A DNA stretch of 64,000 bases from Amoebidium appalachense (GCA_963693365.1 CAVNZM010000014.1:7166028-7230027); one strand, 5' to 3'; numbered from the stretch's first letter, positions 38,744 to 60,289 are shown. Notes: generated by a model from the sequence alone, not told the origin. Numbers and translations: made by a program.

Positions 38744-39031
38744 GTGTGTCCTGCACGTGTGCAGACCCCTAAGTATATACACCTATTGTTTTCCTGTTGT
38801 TGGGCCACACACTTCGTATTTTTGCTCGATTAATTATTCTCTTTTCTTTCCCATCCCCATCCTTCCCCCCCCACCCCCCTCTCTCGCTCACCTTTCCTTT
38901 CCCCCTTCCCCTCTCCTTGCCCCTTCCCCTCCCCCTTTTCCTCTCTCACCCCCTCCCCCCCCCCCCCCCCCCCCCAACTCCTCCTTGCCCTCCCTTCCCC
39001 CCCACCACTCATCCCCACCCCTACCCCCCAG

Positions 39032-39232
39032 TCACATGTCGACCCCTTTGGGTGTGGATGGGCTAATTATCCCACCGGCAACGGTGGGGACTTGTCTCCA
39101 ATGCAAAGCAAGGGAGGGTTACATGGAAAGGAGAAGAGGGGGCGGGGAACGTGGGGGTGGGGTTGGGCTGTTTCGCCGTGCGGAGGTTGTAGAGGTGCAG
39201 GCGGTGGAAGGACCCACGCCAACCACGTACAG
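39032..39232 (+). CDS. Plus-strand exon b (unit B)
   Basis: Copy of 12061-12261. The upstream intron C-tract differs from unit A (it carries a CTCTCTCA interruption), but the exon does not. Confidence 0.4.
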
Positions 39233-39335
39233 GTGGGTGTGGGGAAAGTGTGTGTGTTTGCACTCGTGCATTGATGTATGTGCATGGGATGGGGGAAGTG
39301 AGAAGCGGAGGGGGAGGAGAGCTGGCTATGTGGAT

Positions 39336-39370
<35 letters not shown>

Positions 39371-39684
39371 CTGCCTGCCTGTGTGCATGCCGGGTGTGTG
39401 CGTGTATTTGTGTGGACTGTGTGCTCAAGCTTGTGCGTGTGCATGTATTGTTATCCTTGGGCTAATGTGCAATGCATGTGTGCGTGCGGGTGCCTGAGTA
39501 AGTCAGCGAGTGGTATTGTATACTTTTGGATGAGACTGTGTGTGTGTATTATCGTATGGTATGTAGTCGAGGTATTGTTATTAGTGGTGGAGGTCTTGGT
39601 GTGTGTGTGTGTACTCTGATACATTGCTGCCACCGCTGCCATATGTATTTTTTTTGTTCTCTATTCAATAACTAGAAGCTCACA

Positions 39685-39719
<35 letters not shown>

Positions 39720-39798
39720 GACTCCCCCCCGCACATGGTGGTGACTGCATGCAATGCCCACGGCACATGTAAGCAGTACTCCCAATTGTCTCTGAGAG

Positions 39799-39838
<40 letters not shown>

Positions 39839-40573
39839 ACCCCCTTCCTTCTCTCTTCGTGGGTGCTCTTTCTTCTTCCCACCATAATGCGTGATGTACT
39901 ACGTCTCTCACTTTCTCCCCGACCCTCAATCCCTCCCTCTTTCCCCGTCTCTCGCCTTTCTCTGTCCCCTCTCCCCCCCTCTCTCCCCCTCCCCCACTCC
40001 CTCTAGCTCTCCTGTGCCCCTAGCTCACCACGAACTCTATCTTTGAGTCCTTTGGTATTGATAAACCGTGCCATCATATATGGTTACCATATAATCATAT
40101 ATGGTTACCATATATTTACGTTATACGAGGACTTGCCTAATTGGCTGCTTTCCCCCAGTGCCCACGTTGGCAGACATAGGGGAAGAAATACTGTGAAATT
40201 TCGCCCAGCACACAACTCCGATCTGTCTGAGCCCTTGCGGGGTCTTACCATTCAGGCACACAGCTACGTCGAAGTCTACACTACTTCTTCTGTATGTATA
40301 GACAGCACACCTTCCCCCCTTACCCCCTTTTATCTCAATAAAAAATCCCCTTGTATGGAAACCTGCATTGTGTTGTTCTGAGTGAAGGACTACTTTGTAC
40401 TCTGTAACACGTGCCCTCCCCCCCCCCCCCCCCCCCATCCCTGGGCCTCCCCTTCCTTGTGTTTTTGAGGTGTCTTGTGTTTTGTCTTAATTTCTCCACG
40501 TCCATAATCCCAACCCCTACAATGGGCATGAACCCCCCCCCACACATTCCCCATTTAAAATCCATGTTGATAG

Positions 40574-40673
40574 GGGTTCAATACTTACACTTCAACTAAT
40601 GCCGGGGGAGCCTCGACTGCCATACAGGTGGGAGGCCAAAGCGGAATTCGAAGATGACCTGCTTGTGGTATGA
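40574..40673 (+). CDS. Plus-strand exon c (unit B)
   Basis: Copy of 13611-13710. The C-run upstream is one base shorter, outside the proposed exon. Confidence 0.35.
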
Positions 40674-40778
40674 CCCCCCACTCCCCCCCCCCCCCCCCCC
40701 CAACCTACACGTGCACACCCCGCACGCACGCACGCGTGCACATACAGACACACATATCCTCTCTTTCTCTCTCTCAAT

Positions 40779-40817
<39 letters not shown>

Positions 40818-41011
40818 ACCCACCCCCCACGGATGGTGCCAGGAAAAAAACAAGCACACGCACAAACACACACACACACTCATTCACTCACACACAATCT
40901 ACACACACATACACACACCTGGTCCCTTCTCCCAACCACTTAGGCAGTCACCTCGCCTAACCACCCAGGCATTTTTGACTATTCACAGGCATTATCCCGC
41001 ATTATCCCCCC

Positions 41012-41044
<33 letters not shown>

Positions 41045-41093
41045 CGCCCCAACTTTCTCCCTCTGAGTCCTCACGCCCCCTTCTGCCCCCCAG

Positions 41094-41162
41094 AGATTGC
41101 CGCCATGCTGTGACTCAATGCTACGGCAAATTCTCCCAGGCGTTGCAAACACCATGCAGCAA
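41094..41162 (+). CDS. Plus-strand exon d (unit B)
   Basis: Copy of 14137-14205; intact. Confidence 0.4.
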
Positions 41163-41399
41163 GTATGTGCCCTTCCCCCCCCCCCCCCCCCCCCCTTCCC
41201 CCCATCCTCGCCTCCTCCCCTTCCTCCCCCTCCCCCCTCCCACCCTCCCCCTGGGGCACACAGATACACTAATCAACCCACTCACCCATCCTTAATCCCC
41301 CCACTCGTTTCGCCCCCACCCCCCACCCTACACAAACCCATCCCCTCCGTGCTCTAGCTTTTACACCCTACACCTGTACCGCCATGTGGTTTATCATGT

Positions 41400-41459
<60 letters not shown>

Positions 41460-41533
41460 CGGCCCCCCCCCCCACCACCACCACCACCAACCTTTTTGCT
41501 GTTGCCTAAGTGCGAATACTTTTTTTACTCCAG

Positions 41534-41630
41534 ATTAAAACTTCTGTGCAAGTATGAACCGCTCATTGGAAAGAGAGGTAGAAGCAAGAGAAGTGGCGAC
41601 AAGGCGAGACTGATGACTGATATGGGATGA
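41534..41630 (+). CDS. Plus-strand exon e (unit B)
   Basis: Copy of 14572-14668; intact. Confidence 0.4.
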
Positions 41631-41778
41631 CTGATGTGGGGTTTAAGTGATCGTGTTTGAGAGCTAGGCATGGAAGAGAATGTGTTAGGGAAAGGGTAGA
41701 GGGGGAGAGGGGAGGGGGGGGGGGGGGGGGGCCCTCTTGTTCGATTGCCATAAGCCTGTCGTGTATATTTATTCGTGT

Positions 41779-41809
<31 letters not shown>

Positions 41810-43201
41810 CTGGGGGCAGAGAGAGTCGATTAAGCCTGTACAAACACACACGGCCACAAAGTCGGACACATGCAGGAACACGAACCTTGCAAAAACACAC
41901 ACATGAACACACAGGCACACCAACAACACACATTTGCTGTCCTTCACTGCCACTATCCCCACTGCCACTATCCCCAGCAGCCACTAACACCATCCCCCCA
42001 CCCACCCACAACCAGGACTCCTACTCATCAAAGCTGAACCACCAGCAACCACTAGCCAGCCACTGCAACGTTTAAACACACCATGCTGTGGATGATGGGA
42101 CAAAAGGTGTGGCAAACACTTGACATTGTGCACATGACGGAGAACCAGTGAGAAGGTGGGAGAGAGGTGGGTGCCAGGTGGGTGTGGGTGCATGTACCGT
42201 GACACGTGTGTGTGGTGCCATTCATGTGTGTGTACCGTGACATGCCATTCCTGTGCGTGTACCGCCATTCCTGTGCGTGTACCGTGACATGTGTGTGTGT
42301 ATGTGTATGTGTGTGTGTGTGTGAAGAGGGAAGTGGTGTAGGGTGGCGGCGGTGGTGGTGGTTGTGGTGGGAGGGTTTGGGGAGGAAGGGGGGGGGGGGG
42401 GGGGGAGGGGGGGCTATCATGCGTGGGCTAGTGCATGATTTTGTGATAGCCGGGGAAGAAGGTCGATTCAGATAGCACTAGTTTGACGGTTGGTGTATGT
42501 GTACCGATTTACATGTTTTAGAGATGGGTTGGGGTGGGTTCGTGTGCATAGGTCCTTGTGTGTAGGTGTGTTTAGAAGGAACGGGGGCATGGGATGTGAA
42601 AGAATGCAAGGGTACCAGAGAGGAAGAAGGTCTAACCGATAGGATTGGTCGAAACAGATATGCAACTGTGCAACTGCAGAGTCAGCTCCCATACCCGAAT
42701 CGTGACGATCCATGTCTATTTTTGACTGACAACAGAGCAATGTACGTGTGTGTGTGTGTGTGCTGGGTGTGTGGGTGTGTGCGGGCGGGCGGGCACGGGG
42801 GGAGGGGGTGGGCAGGAGGGAGCGGCTGGTGTGTGTGGGTGTGTACCCCAACATGTGCATGTGTGCGGTAGTGGTGTTGGGGGAGCGAGAGAGGGGAGGG
42901 GGGAGGGAGGGGGGGGGGGGGGGTAAGAATGGAGACTAAGAATGAAGCATGCAAGGGCAGTGGTCAGTGACAGGAAAAAGGAAGAGTAGGGGGGGGGGGG
43001 GGGGGAGGGGGAGGGGGAGGATGTGATTGTCTCCTTACAAAAACGAAAACACGAAAGAGCACACACGCACACACACGCATGCATGCGCGCACATACCATG
43101 CACTTTCGTCCATTGAGCGCAGTTGAGCGCAGCATTTGCACGTCTCTTGCACACTATTGGTGTTGCTTCCTCTCTTTTTGAACCAACCTTCACACACACA
43201 T

Positions 43202-43240
<39 letters not shown>

Positions 43241-45175
43241 CACGCACACACACACGCACACACACGCACACACACGCACACACACGCACACACAAGTGCC
43301 ATTTGCTTTAACCTTGACACTGCTAATGTCATGTCCTATCCCCCCCCTGCCCCTCTCCCCCCCCCCCCCCCCAAACACACACACACACACCTCTACACAC
43401 CTCTCCCCCCGCCACCGATCGATTTGTGCATGGACAAGTACAAGCAACTGTCATCTTGCAACTGTCATCTTGAGTGCACGTGTTACGGAAATGTTTTTGC
43501 TCTAAAAACAATACATGTTTGCCCTAAAAACTGCTCTAAAAACCATACGTGTTTTGCCCGAAAAACATTACGTGCCCAGGATAACTGTATTGCTCGACTA
43601 GATGTCACCACACCACGAAGACACATGTGTGCGTGCACCTCTATTCGTTGAGCACAGTGCCATGGTGCAGTGCAAAGATGCCCTCATGTTAATGGATGTA
43701 GTAGCTCATTCTCTCACGTGCTCTCTCTCTGTCTGTGTGCGCGTGTGTGCGTGTATGCCCGTGTGAATGTGTCCCCTCACCTCTTTTCTCTCTCTTGTGC
43801 CCTCCATCCCTATCTCTGACGTGGTTGGTCTTGCTACCACTCAATCCCCCCCCCCCCCCCCCCCCCCCCCCCTGGTAAACCCCTCCTTCCCTCCTAACGC
43901 CTATACACACACAAGCACACACGCACTGATCCACCAACCCCTTCCTGCAAACAGACCTACCATTTCTGGACTGCATCCCCATTTCCGCGGAGAACACCCG
44001 CCCGAGAACAACAGAGGTGCACACTTGAGACACACACGCACCAAAGCGCACGCGCACACATACACACACAAACACACACATACACACATGCATGCACACG
44101 CACACACAGGTACAGGTAGCATGGGCATTTATTTGTTGTTGTTCCCTTGCTGGGCCGAGGCTGATTGCTGCCTTCTTTCTTTAGGCCTCATATCCATCTC
44201 CCCCTTTAGCTGCTGGTGGGTTACCATCCTTCCCCCCCCCTCCCACCCCCTCCCACCCCTTCTTCTCCTCTCCCCCCCGGCATTCCCCTTCCCCCACTCC
44301 CTTTCTCACCTCCCCCTTCTGCCAATATCTCCCCTCCCCCCCCCCCCCTTGTCTCCCCTGTCCCCCCGGTTTCCTCCTTGCGCCCCCTTTCAACCTCTCC
44401 TCTTCTGGCCCCATCCCCCCCCCCCCCCCCCCTGTGGATGACGTGGGCCCCCCCTGAGGATGGGCTCTGCTTATTATGCATACTCTTTATGTATGGCTTG
44501 CATTCTGCATCGTGTTATCCGTTTGTTCTTGTGTACTTCGTACTTTTTGACGCATTCAAAACCCCCCCCCCCCACACACACACACACACCAGCGCCACCA
44601 CCCACCCCACATTTCCCCTCCCTCCCCCCTCCCACCCACCCCCCCCCCCCCCCCCCCCGTTTTCCCTCTTTCTCCAACTTTCCATCTTCCCCCTGCTGCC
44701 CCCCTCCCTCCCCCCTCCCCCCCCCCCCTCTTTTACCCCCGGCTTCCCCTTTTTCTACTCCACCCCACCTCCCCACTTCTTCCCATATCCCCCCCCCCCC
44801 CCCCCTCCCCCCCCAACCCCTCTTCCCCCCCCCCCCCCCCCCACCCCCCTCCCCTCCCCCCCGACTTTCTTTCCCCTTTCCCCCCTTCCCACCTCCCCGC
44901 TCCGCGCATATCCTGCCCCCCTCCCTCCCTCCCCCCCCCCCCCCCCCTCTCCCCTTCTCTTCACCTCCTTTCCCCCCCGGCTTCCACCTTCCCCCCTCCC
45001 CCTCCCCCCCCCCCCCCCTCTTGCCCTCCCTCCCCCCTTCTGCCCATATCCCTCCAAGTCCTTTCCCCCTCTTCCCCGCGGCTTCCCCCTTCCCCTCCCT
45101 CCTTCACTACCTCCCCCCTCTTCCTCCCCTCCCCCTCCCCATCCCCCCCCACGGTCTGCCCATATCCTGCCTCAG

Positions 45176-45219
<44 letters not shown>

Positions 45220-45848
45220 ACCACCACCACCACCACACACAACGATGCACACATTGAGATAATGGGTGCACTGAGTGCATCCTTTGGGTGGGGTCACACT
45301 GCCATGCTCCCGATAATCCATCCATGTCAGTCATGTCAGTGCTTTGCTTTTGTTCGTTGTAAGTGCAGCCACCAACATAAAAGAAACGAATGACTGCTGA
45401 GCACAGGGAAGAAAAGAAAAGAAGACCCAAGTACCCGGCACACAAAAAGATGGAAGTATACCCGAAGAAAACCCTTGAAGTTTTCTGAGGAAGTCGTTCC
45501 CAGGTGAAGCCTTGTAGATGACGAAGCCTTGTAGATGACTGTATTTGAAGAGTATTTAACATATCGTGGACTGTGCCACCAGACTGGTCTGATGAGCTGG
45601 TAAGTGCAATAAAAACGTGCAAAAACTACGCAACAAAGATACTAAACAATCGTGTTCAGTGTGACAAAATGAAGATTTGAATAGTCAAAGGATCAGAGTA
45701 AAGGTTCTCACGGTTTCTATAAACAATTGAGATCTAAAAACAAATGAAAAAGTAAGTCTTAGAGGCAACAGTCTTAGGTTTTAGGGACTTAGCTCTGTCG
45801 TAATGCCCAGATATAATCGAACAAAATTCATTATGAAATTTCGGGGTT

Positions 45849-46544
45849 CCCGACTTTGCCTGGGGCGGAGCGGGAAAAAAAAATTGCAGTAATGAAGTCA
45901 TTTTGAGTGTACTTCCCAACTTTGCCTGGGGCGAAGCCGGGCTTAAAAAAGGAACGGCAAAATTAATGATCTGTCCTGAGTGAAACTGAGTGATCCTACT
46001 TCCCGACTTTGCCTGGGGCGAAGTCGGGCTAAAAAAAAAAAATCCCCACCGGCCATGTCACAGTGATGTGAGCGAGGTTCGGTACTTCCCGGCTTTGCCT
46101 GGGGCGAAGTCGGGCATTAAAAAAAAGAGCAGCAATGTCAAATCCGAGTGAATCCGAGTGATCCTACTTCCCGACTTTGCCTAGGGTGAAGTCGGGCGCG
46201 GTAAGGTAATGTTGTAATGTAATGTCAATTTTGAGTGATCCTACTTCCCGACTTTGCCTGGGGCGAAGTCGGGCGACTTTAAAACCCTGGGGCGAAGTCG
46301 GGCTAAAAAAAAAATTCCCCACCGGCCATGTCACAGTGATGTGAGCGAGGTTCGGTACTTCCCAACTTTGCCTGGGGCGAAGTCGGGCATTAAAAAAAAG
46401 AGCAGCAATGTCAATCCGAAGTGAATCCGAGTGATCCTACTTCCCGACTTTGCCTACATGTAGGGTGAAGTCGGGCTTTAGAAAAAGAGCGGCCGACCTG
46501 AGGGAGGTTCGGTACTTCCTGACCTTGCCTGGGCCGGCGAAGTC
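45849..46544. repeat. Array of perfect short hairpins with A-tracts (unit B)
   Basis: Counterpart of 18900-19596 with the same number, order and variants of hairpins. Only A-tract lengths differ. Confidence 0.9.
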
Positions 46545-47455
46545 TAAAAAAAAAAAAAAAAAAATGGGAATGGGAGATATGGATAGAGATGATGTGCTGC
46601 TTTCATAACAAACATCATATGTAGAGGTGTTTCTTTTTGTGTTTTCACGCTGTTCCATTTGGTTTGCCCCCTCCTTTTTTTCCCCACAGCCTTTACCCTG
46701 TGTATTCACTCAGGCTAGTATTTGCATAATGATTGGAATCGACCACGCTGATGAATCAATTGCAAGGTTCCCAATTTTGCCCGGCGCGAAGTCGGATTCA
46801 ACCCATTGCTGGTTTAGTCGCTGGCTAAGTCGTAGACTTTTTCTTTTTCATTCTTGCAAGCAAGCAGGCAGTGATAATAAGCAATAGAACGGAATAATTG
46901 CTGGAGTTCTTACTAGGACCTGCGAAAACTTTACTTGCGCCTTATGGACATGTTTTTCATACGGATATATGAATTCTGTGGCAAAAGAAACCGGTACTAG
47001 TGCAACGAATGCTGGTTTACGCTAACAAATGGAAAATCGAAATGAAAAGGACTGGCACACTAACGCCCAAGTTGATTGGCAATTTTCAGATCGGCGCGGC
47101 TATGTCAATCAAGCTATTAGCACTCCCGCATCTGGTGCCCGACTTCGCCCCAGGCAAAGCCGGGAAGGAAAAAAAAAAAACCCCCGCGACCCATTGGCGC
47201 CCAGGGCCTGGAGAGAAGAACTACATATATATAAAAAAGACCTGGTTTTAGCAGGGCATCCTTATATATTTTCAAGGACAAATGAACGCAATAAAAGGGC
47301 GGAGGAAGGGACAAAGAAAACGGGGGGGGGGGGGGGGGGGGGGGGAGGGGGGTGGTGCCTTTTTCCCATTCCCGCTTTCCTTCTAGCCCGACTTTCTAAA
47401 GACATAAGAAAAATAGTGGTCGGGCGAACATTGCTCCGATCCCAAGTAAGTGCCA

Positions 47456-47782
47456 ATGATGAGGTTCTGTACTATTAAGTGTTTGCTCATTAACAACTTA
47501 AATGTGTTTTGCTCATTATCAACAGTATTAGGAATACTATTAGGAATACAATTGCTCATTCCGAAGCACTGTACAATAAAGGGATGCTTTCAAGCGCAAG
47601 ATTGCACTAAACTTTGTCATACCGCCTCACAATCAGCAATACCTGGAATTCGTTATTGCGGTCTGGACTACACAGGCATTTTGGGTCTTCCGCGCGGGCG
47701 CCAGGGGGACTGCATTTTGGAATGCCATAATGATTTTTGCACTTTTCACTGTGTTTTTTACACGCATATTGACTTAAATTGA
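47456..47782 (+). CDS. Hypothetical small Cys-rich protein (unit B)
   Basis: Second copy of the frame at 20511-20837, intact. Confidence 0.3.
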   Translation: MMRFCTIKCLLINNLNVFCSLSTVLGILLGIQLLIPKHCTIKGCFQAQDCTKLCHTASQSAIPGIRYCGLDYTGILGLPRGRQGDCILECHNDFCTFHCVFYTHIDLN

Positions 47783-48234
47783 CCACCATATTGCCTTATT
47801 TTTTGCTGGTTGCCTGCCGGTTCATTTATGGAGCGCAGCGTTTGACTTGGTGGCTTGTGATCGACTGAATTCTGAAGGATTGGCATCGCTGCTTGCAAAG
47901 GAATTGCGGCATTATGGATTGCCATTTGAAATCGGATCTGGATTGCCATCCATCATTGAAATCAATCCGGTTTGAAAATTTCGTGATTGCGCTTCGCTGG
48001 CAAACCAGATCAAACCAGCCACGCTTCTGAAGAGAATAAAAGACCCGCGTTTGAACACTCTTCCTTCACACAGTCTTTTCACTGATCTCCCTCCTCACTT
48101 GTCTGTATTTATTTATTTACACGTCCTTCCATTCTGGCCTGTGTAAAAAACGTGGAGAGAGAGCTCCATTCTTTCATATGGCACAACTCCGTGTTTTTGT
48201 AAAGCATAACACCCTCTTCTTTATAGCAGCTGTT

Positions 48235-48354
48235 GGTTACGGCCATACCTAGCAGAAAGCACCCCATCTCGTCCGATCTGGGAAGTTAAACTGCTATGGG
48301 CGTGGTTAGTACTGCGGTGGGGGACCACGCGGGAATACCACGTGCTGTAATCTT
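48235..48354 (+). rRNA. 5S ribosomal RNA (unit B)
   Basis: No difference from the unit A gene was noticed, and flanking sequence including the T-run is the same. The third copy would lie beyond the window end in unit C. Confidence 0.95.
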
Positions 48355-48362
48355 TTGCCTTT

Positions 48363-55280
<6,918 letters not shown>

Positions 55281-55281
55281 A

Positions 55282-55327
<46 letters not shown>

Positions 55328-55517
55328 CCTGCGTGCGTGCGTGCGTGCGTGCGTGCATTCGCGCGTGCGTGCGTGCAGGCGGGCGGGCGGGCGGGCGGGC
55401 GGGCGGGCGGGCGGGCGGGCATGCATGCTTGCATGCGTGAGTGCGTGCGTGCGTGTGTGCGTGCGTGCGTGCATGCGTGCGTGCGTGCGTGCATGTGTGC
55501 GTGTGGCCTATTTCTGG

Positions 55518-55550
<33 letters not shown>

Positions 55551-56806
55551 TGTGTGCGTGGCCATGAAACCGTGTGTGTGTGCGTGTGTACGCAGACAGA
55601 GAGAGAGAAAGAGAGAGAGTGTGTGTGTGAGAGAGAGGTTGTGAGGGAGGGACAAGGAGATTTCAGGGAGATCGAGGTGTGAAAGAGAGCAATAGAGGAA
55701 GAGAGTGTGTGAGCAAGAGAGGGGGGGGGGGGGGATGGAGTGAGACTGAGTGAGTGCGAGTGTGAGAGAGAGAGGGGGAGAGGGGGGAAGGGGGAGAGGG
55801 GGAGAGGAGAGTGAGAGGGGGGGCACGAGGGAGAGGCGGAGAAAGAAGGAGAGAGAGAGAGAGAGAGAGACAGAGGGAGAAGGCGTTGGAGAGAGAGAGA
55901 GAGAGAGAGAGAGAAACAGAAGCATAAGACAGCGAGTGTAGGATAGATGCAAGTGTGTGTGTGTGTGTGCCTTTGCGTGTGTTGGCAAACATGTCAATAC
56001 ATGAGTGCGGGGGTTTGTGTGCGTCTGTGTTTGTGTTTCACTGAGAGTGTGTGTGTGTGTTTAAGACTCTAAATATTGTTTGGCGTGCTTGCTTGCGTGG
56101 GTACCACCGTAGGTGGGTGCGTGCATACGTGTGTGAGTGTGTGCATGTGTTTGTGCGCGTGTGTGCGTGTATGTGTGTGCCCCTGCAACCGTGTGTATGT
56201 GTGGGCTTGAAATTCAACTTGTTTGCGGGGATGCATGTACACGGTTGGTTCACTTTTTTAAAAGTATGTATGATCCTGCTCCGGATGGCTGAATGGATCT
56301 GGGTGTTTGTGCACATGTCTCAGGTGTGTCTAAGCAAGAATTTGGTTTGAGAACCAACCAGAGTGACCCTTTTATGCCCAAGAACCAATCCTGTTGTTCA
56401 CTTATCCGAATCCCCCCCTCCCCCCTCTCCCCCCTCCATCATCACGCCTGAACTCTCCCTCTTCCCGCCCCCTGCCTCCTGCCCTTTCCAACACTCCTCC
56501 CGCTTCATCCCACCCTCCCCAACCATGGGCTCTTGCAAGTGCAGATGTTTCAAAGTTGTGCCGCTGCACCACTAACCCTCCCCGACACCCATACCCTCTC
56601 TCCACTCCCCCTCTCCCCTCCCCTCCCCCCCCCTTCCCCCCGCCCCCCTATAGTCACGACTTTTAGCTTTCCATAATTTTTGTTTAATATTTGGGAATGG
56701 ATGGGTGAGGTGGACGGGGGGGAGGGGGAGGGGGGGGAGGGGGGAGGGGGGAGGGGGGCTGCTGAGAAGACAACACCTCGCGAGGATGCCTGCTCCTTGC
56801 ATATTA

Positions 56807-56844
<38 letters not shown>

Positions 56845-57324
56845 TGACACTTATAAGAGTGCCAATATGCACCAAAAACAGACTTTGTATTTTGGAATTT
56901 TAACACTTCACACTGATCCAAAGCCCTTATCAACCCTATGTCACTTGAAATGAAGGCTATTTTTCCCCCCCTGCTATATTGAGATGTACTGTTTGTTTGT
57001 TAGCGACGCCCAAACTTCATTTATTCGTGTGTTTCTTTTAATCTCTGATGGATTAAGTTTTTCACCAGATGATATTGGATTCAAGGTTGGAAATACACCA
57101 ATCATCAAATCCATGTGGTCCCAGAATGAACGTTGACTATAGATATAGATTGTGTGCTAGCCATTGGATAACAAAGTTAAGTAAATGAATCGATTATATG
57201 TGAACATTAACTTTACGTGTCTTCTCGTGGAAAATAGATGTTTGATTTAGGGAGAACAGAGCCTTGAAGTGTTTGTTACGTGTCCGTTTACTTTAAGGCA
57301 GATGTCAAGTAACAGGTAGGGAAG

Positions 57325-57377
<53 letters not shown>

Positions 57378-57386
57378 GGGGGGAAC

Positions 57387-57450
57387 CTGGAATGACCCGA
57401 AGATTTTCTGCTTCTCTGGGTCGAGCACACCTTGACGTTCCGAGATTTTT
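57387..57450 (-). CDS. Coiled-coil protein, downstream exon (unit C)
   Basis: Third copy of the exon at 3433-3496; frame and splice sites intact. Confidence 0.6.
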
Positions 57451-57748
57451 CTGCATGGGATTTTGCTGTTATTGCCATACTATATTCAGAATCTAACGAA
57501 GTAAATGCCTATGCTCTGTGGCTAGTGGCATTTATGCTTGACTCCAAGTGCTTCACAGTGAAAGGGGTTTACACACAATCAGGGTAGAGTCATAATGCAA
57601 AGTCGCTAAGAGCTGTAGGCTTCGAACCATGTCAAAGCAAACCCATGAATCAGATGATACAACATCTTCTTTCAGGCTGTTGCCAATAAAGACTTGCTGT
57701 TTTTTTGTACTGATGTATGTCATGAGGCCTATGCAAGAGAACACTTAC

Positions 57749-57909
57749 CCTTTCTGCCGACTTTCAAACATGGTTTGCAAACCAGCGATCTGGTCGATGT
57801 GCTTGTTGACCGCCTCGAGCTTCTCTTCGAGGGCCGCGATCTCGCATGTAAGCTCTTCTTTGTAGTTTTTGGTCTTGTCAAGGTGCTCGATGAAAGCTCT
57901 TTCTTCTTT
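57749..57909 (-). CDS. Coiled-coil protein, exon (unit C)
   Basis: Third copy of the exon at 3795-3955; frame and splice sites intact. Confidence 0.65.
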
Positions 57910-58371
57910 CTGCAACAACATATGTAAATGAAAATTTAGTGGTCCCCTTTACTGAATGCACAGAGGATATGAGGTAAGCCCGGGCAAAATGTGTGAGTTT
58001 GTGTGTGTGTGTTTGTGGGGCGGGGGGTGGGGGGATGGGGAGGGGCGGGGAAGAGGGGGGGGGGGGGGGGCGCGGGGGTGCGGGAGGCCTGCTCTTTACA
58101 CTATTTTATCTTCACATCATGTTTTGCTACATGTGCACGGGGTTTATTTTTTAGGGGAGGGGAAAGGGGCTCTGGGGAGGGGAGGGAAGGGGGAGGGGGG
58201 AGGGGGGGGATATAGTGCTTCGTGTTCAATCCCCCCCCCCCCCCCCCCCCGGGAAGGGGAGGAGGGGCAAAGGGGGAGGGGGGGGAGGGGGAGGGGGGAA
58301 GCAATATATCTCGAGCACTGACTGTTTCCCTCCCCCCTCCCTCCCCCTCCCCCTTCTCCCCCTCTCCCCCC

Positions 58372-58402
<31 letters not shown>

Positions 58403-58656
58403 AAAAAAAAAAAAGCCTAAAAAATTGGGTCTGGCCCAACCCGGCACCATAAAGAACCCCCAGAAATATATAAGTATAGGTATGAGATCTTTAACATTAG
58501 CTGTGACGTACCCTCCCCTCCCCCCTCCATTGTTAAGAAGACCCAAGGATTGGTCGACGCTCGTGGTAATAAGGCGGCACGGCACGTTTGAACGTGATCC
58601 TATAAAAAAAAATGGACTAGTAATAACCGAGTACCAACTTCAAGTGCAAGTAAAAC

Positions 58657-58775
<119 letters not shown>

Positions 58776-59097
58776 CGCTCTCTTCTCTCTCTCTCTCTCT
58801 CTCTCTCTGTGCGTGTATGTACAGTGTGTGTTGTGTCACTGTTTGTGTGTACATGAGTGTACCCAAACGTGTGTGGTGTGCTTGTTTCGTTCAGAGTGTG
58901 CTCGTTGTATGAGGGAGTGAAGTGTGTGTGTGTGCGTGTATGTGTGCGCGTGTGTGTGCGTGCGTGCCACAGAATGTGTGTATGCTTATTTCTTTTTCCT
59001 CTAGCTCTGTCCTGTGTGTATTTGATGGCTTGGGTGTGTGGGAATTTGGTTATATTACGCGTCTGTGTATGTCCGTGCACGGCGGTGTGTGTGTATC

Positions 59098-59154
<57 letters not shown>

Positions 59155-59554
59155 TGCATGTTGGTGTTTGTGTGCTCTTTGGTGTCGGTGTGTGTGCCTG
59201 TGTGTGTGTGTGCGTCTGTGCGTGCGTGTGTTTGTGCTTGTGTGCAAGCGTGTGTGTGTGTGTGTGTGTGTTGGGTTGGGGGGAGGGGGGGGATGACACG
59301 GTGTAACCTGTTATGGTGAAGCCGGGGGGGGAGGGGGGGGGGGGTAGAATGTGTTGCATGGTACAAGGTACACAACTCACAACGCTGCAGAGGGAGACAG
59401 GGGTGGTGTTGGGGGGGGGGGGGGACCCACGGGGAGGGGGGAGGGGGGGGGAAGGGGGGGGGGGGGGGAAGGGCTGCTTGGCCACTAATTCCCCCATGTT
59501 TCAGATAGGGCAAGCTTTTGTCCCTAGCTTTATTGTTCTGAGGAGTGTACGTAA

Positions 59555-59662
59555 TTATGCCTGGAACTCGTTCAAATGATCCCGTGTAACCACTAACATA
59601 GTCTCGAATGTGGAAGTTACAATGTGTAACATTGTTGGTATTTTTGAACGAGCTTCTGGAAG
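59555..59662 (-). CDS. Small three-exon protein, exon 3 (unit C)
   Basis: Third copy of the exon at 5608-5715; stop and AATAAA (59529-59534) intact. Confidence 0.55.
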   Translation of the reverse strand, partial: LPEARSKIPTMLHIVTSTFETMLVVTRDHLNEFQA

Positions 59663-59960
59663 CTGCATTGATCAGTTGGTGCACGTGGCTTCTATTTTCA
59701 GTGTCGTCAGAGGGTGATCAACCTAGCAGGGTCTAAAGGGCATAGGGAGTGCAGGACAAGAACATGCGTGCACATACATGGGGGAAATGTTTTTTTTTTT
59801 TTTTTGTACAAAGTTTTATCTCCCCTTGCGCGTTTTTTTCTGACAGCCACTTGTTTTTAGTGTCTTTTGGTCTGGTTAAAGATTCTTTTCTATATATGTT
59901 CTCTCCCAGTTCCTTGATCTCTGTCATTCTTCCCTTCATATGGCTGCAGCCGCAACTTAC

Positions 59961-59987
59961 TTCTGCGTTTTTAGGGTTTTTTGAGCT
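59961..59987 (-). CDS. Small three-exon protein, micro-exon 2 (unit C)
   Basis: Third copy of the micro-exon at 6013-6039; splice sites intact. Confidence 0.5.
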
Positions 59988-60181
59988 CTGCAGTTATGAG
60001 GCAGCAAGAAAAACCAAGAAGCAAAAAACAAACCAAAACTTTGCATTATGCTTGCGGTGGATTAAAAAAAAAACTCTGCGGGAATTACTTGTAAACCAGA
60101 ACCCAGTCTGCCATAATTCCCAACTCGATGTCAAACCCGTTAAGTTTTTGTTACAATTGCAGCTTCAAAGTTTAAACTTAC

Positions 60182-60289
60182 CGATTCGCGGTGGTCATGG
60201 TCCTGTAGGCCCAGTTTTGCAGCCCAAGCTGCACACTTTTTGCAGCCATATTCTGTTTGTGGCCGCCCCATTTCAGATTTTACCGCCAT
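60182..60289 (-). CDS. Small three-exon protein, exon 1 (unit C)
   Basis: Third copy of the exon at 6235-6342. The intron 1 A-run is one base shorter than in A and B, outside the coding sequence. Confidence 0.55.
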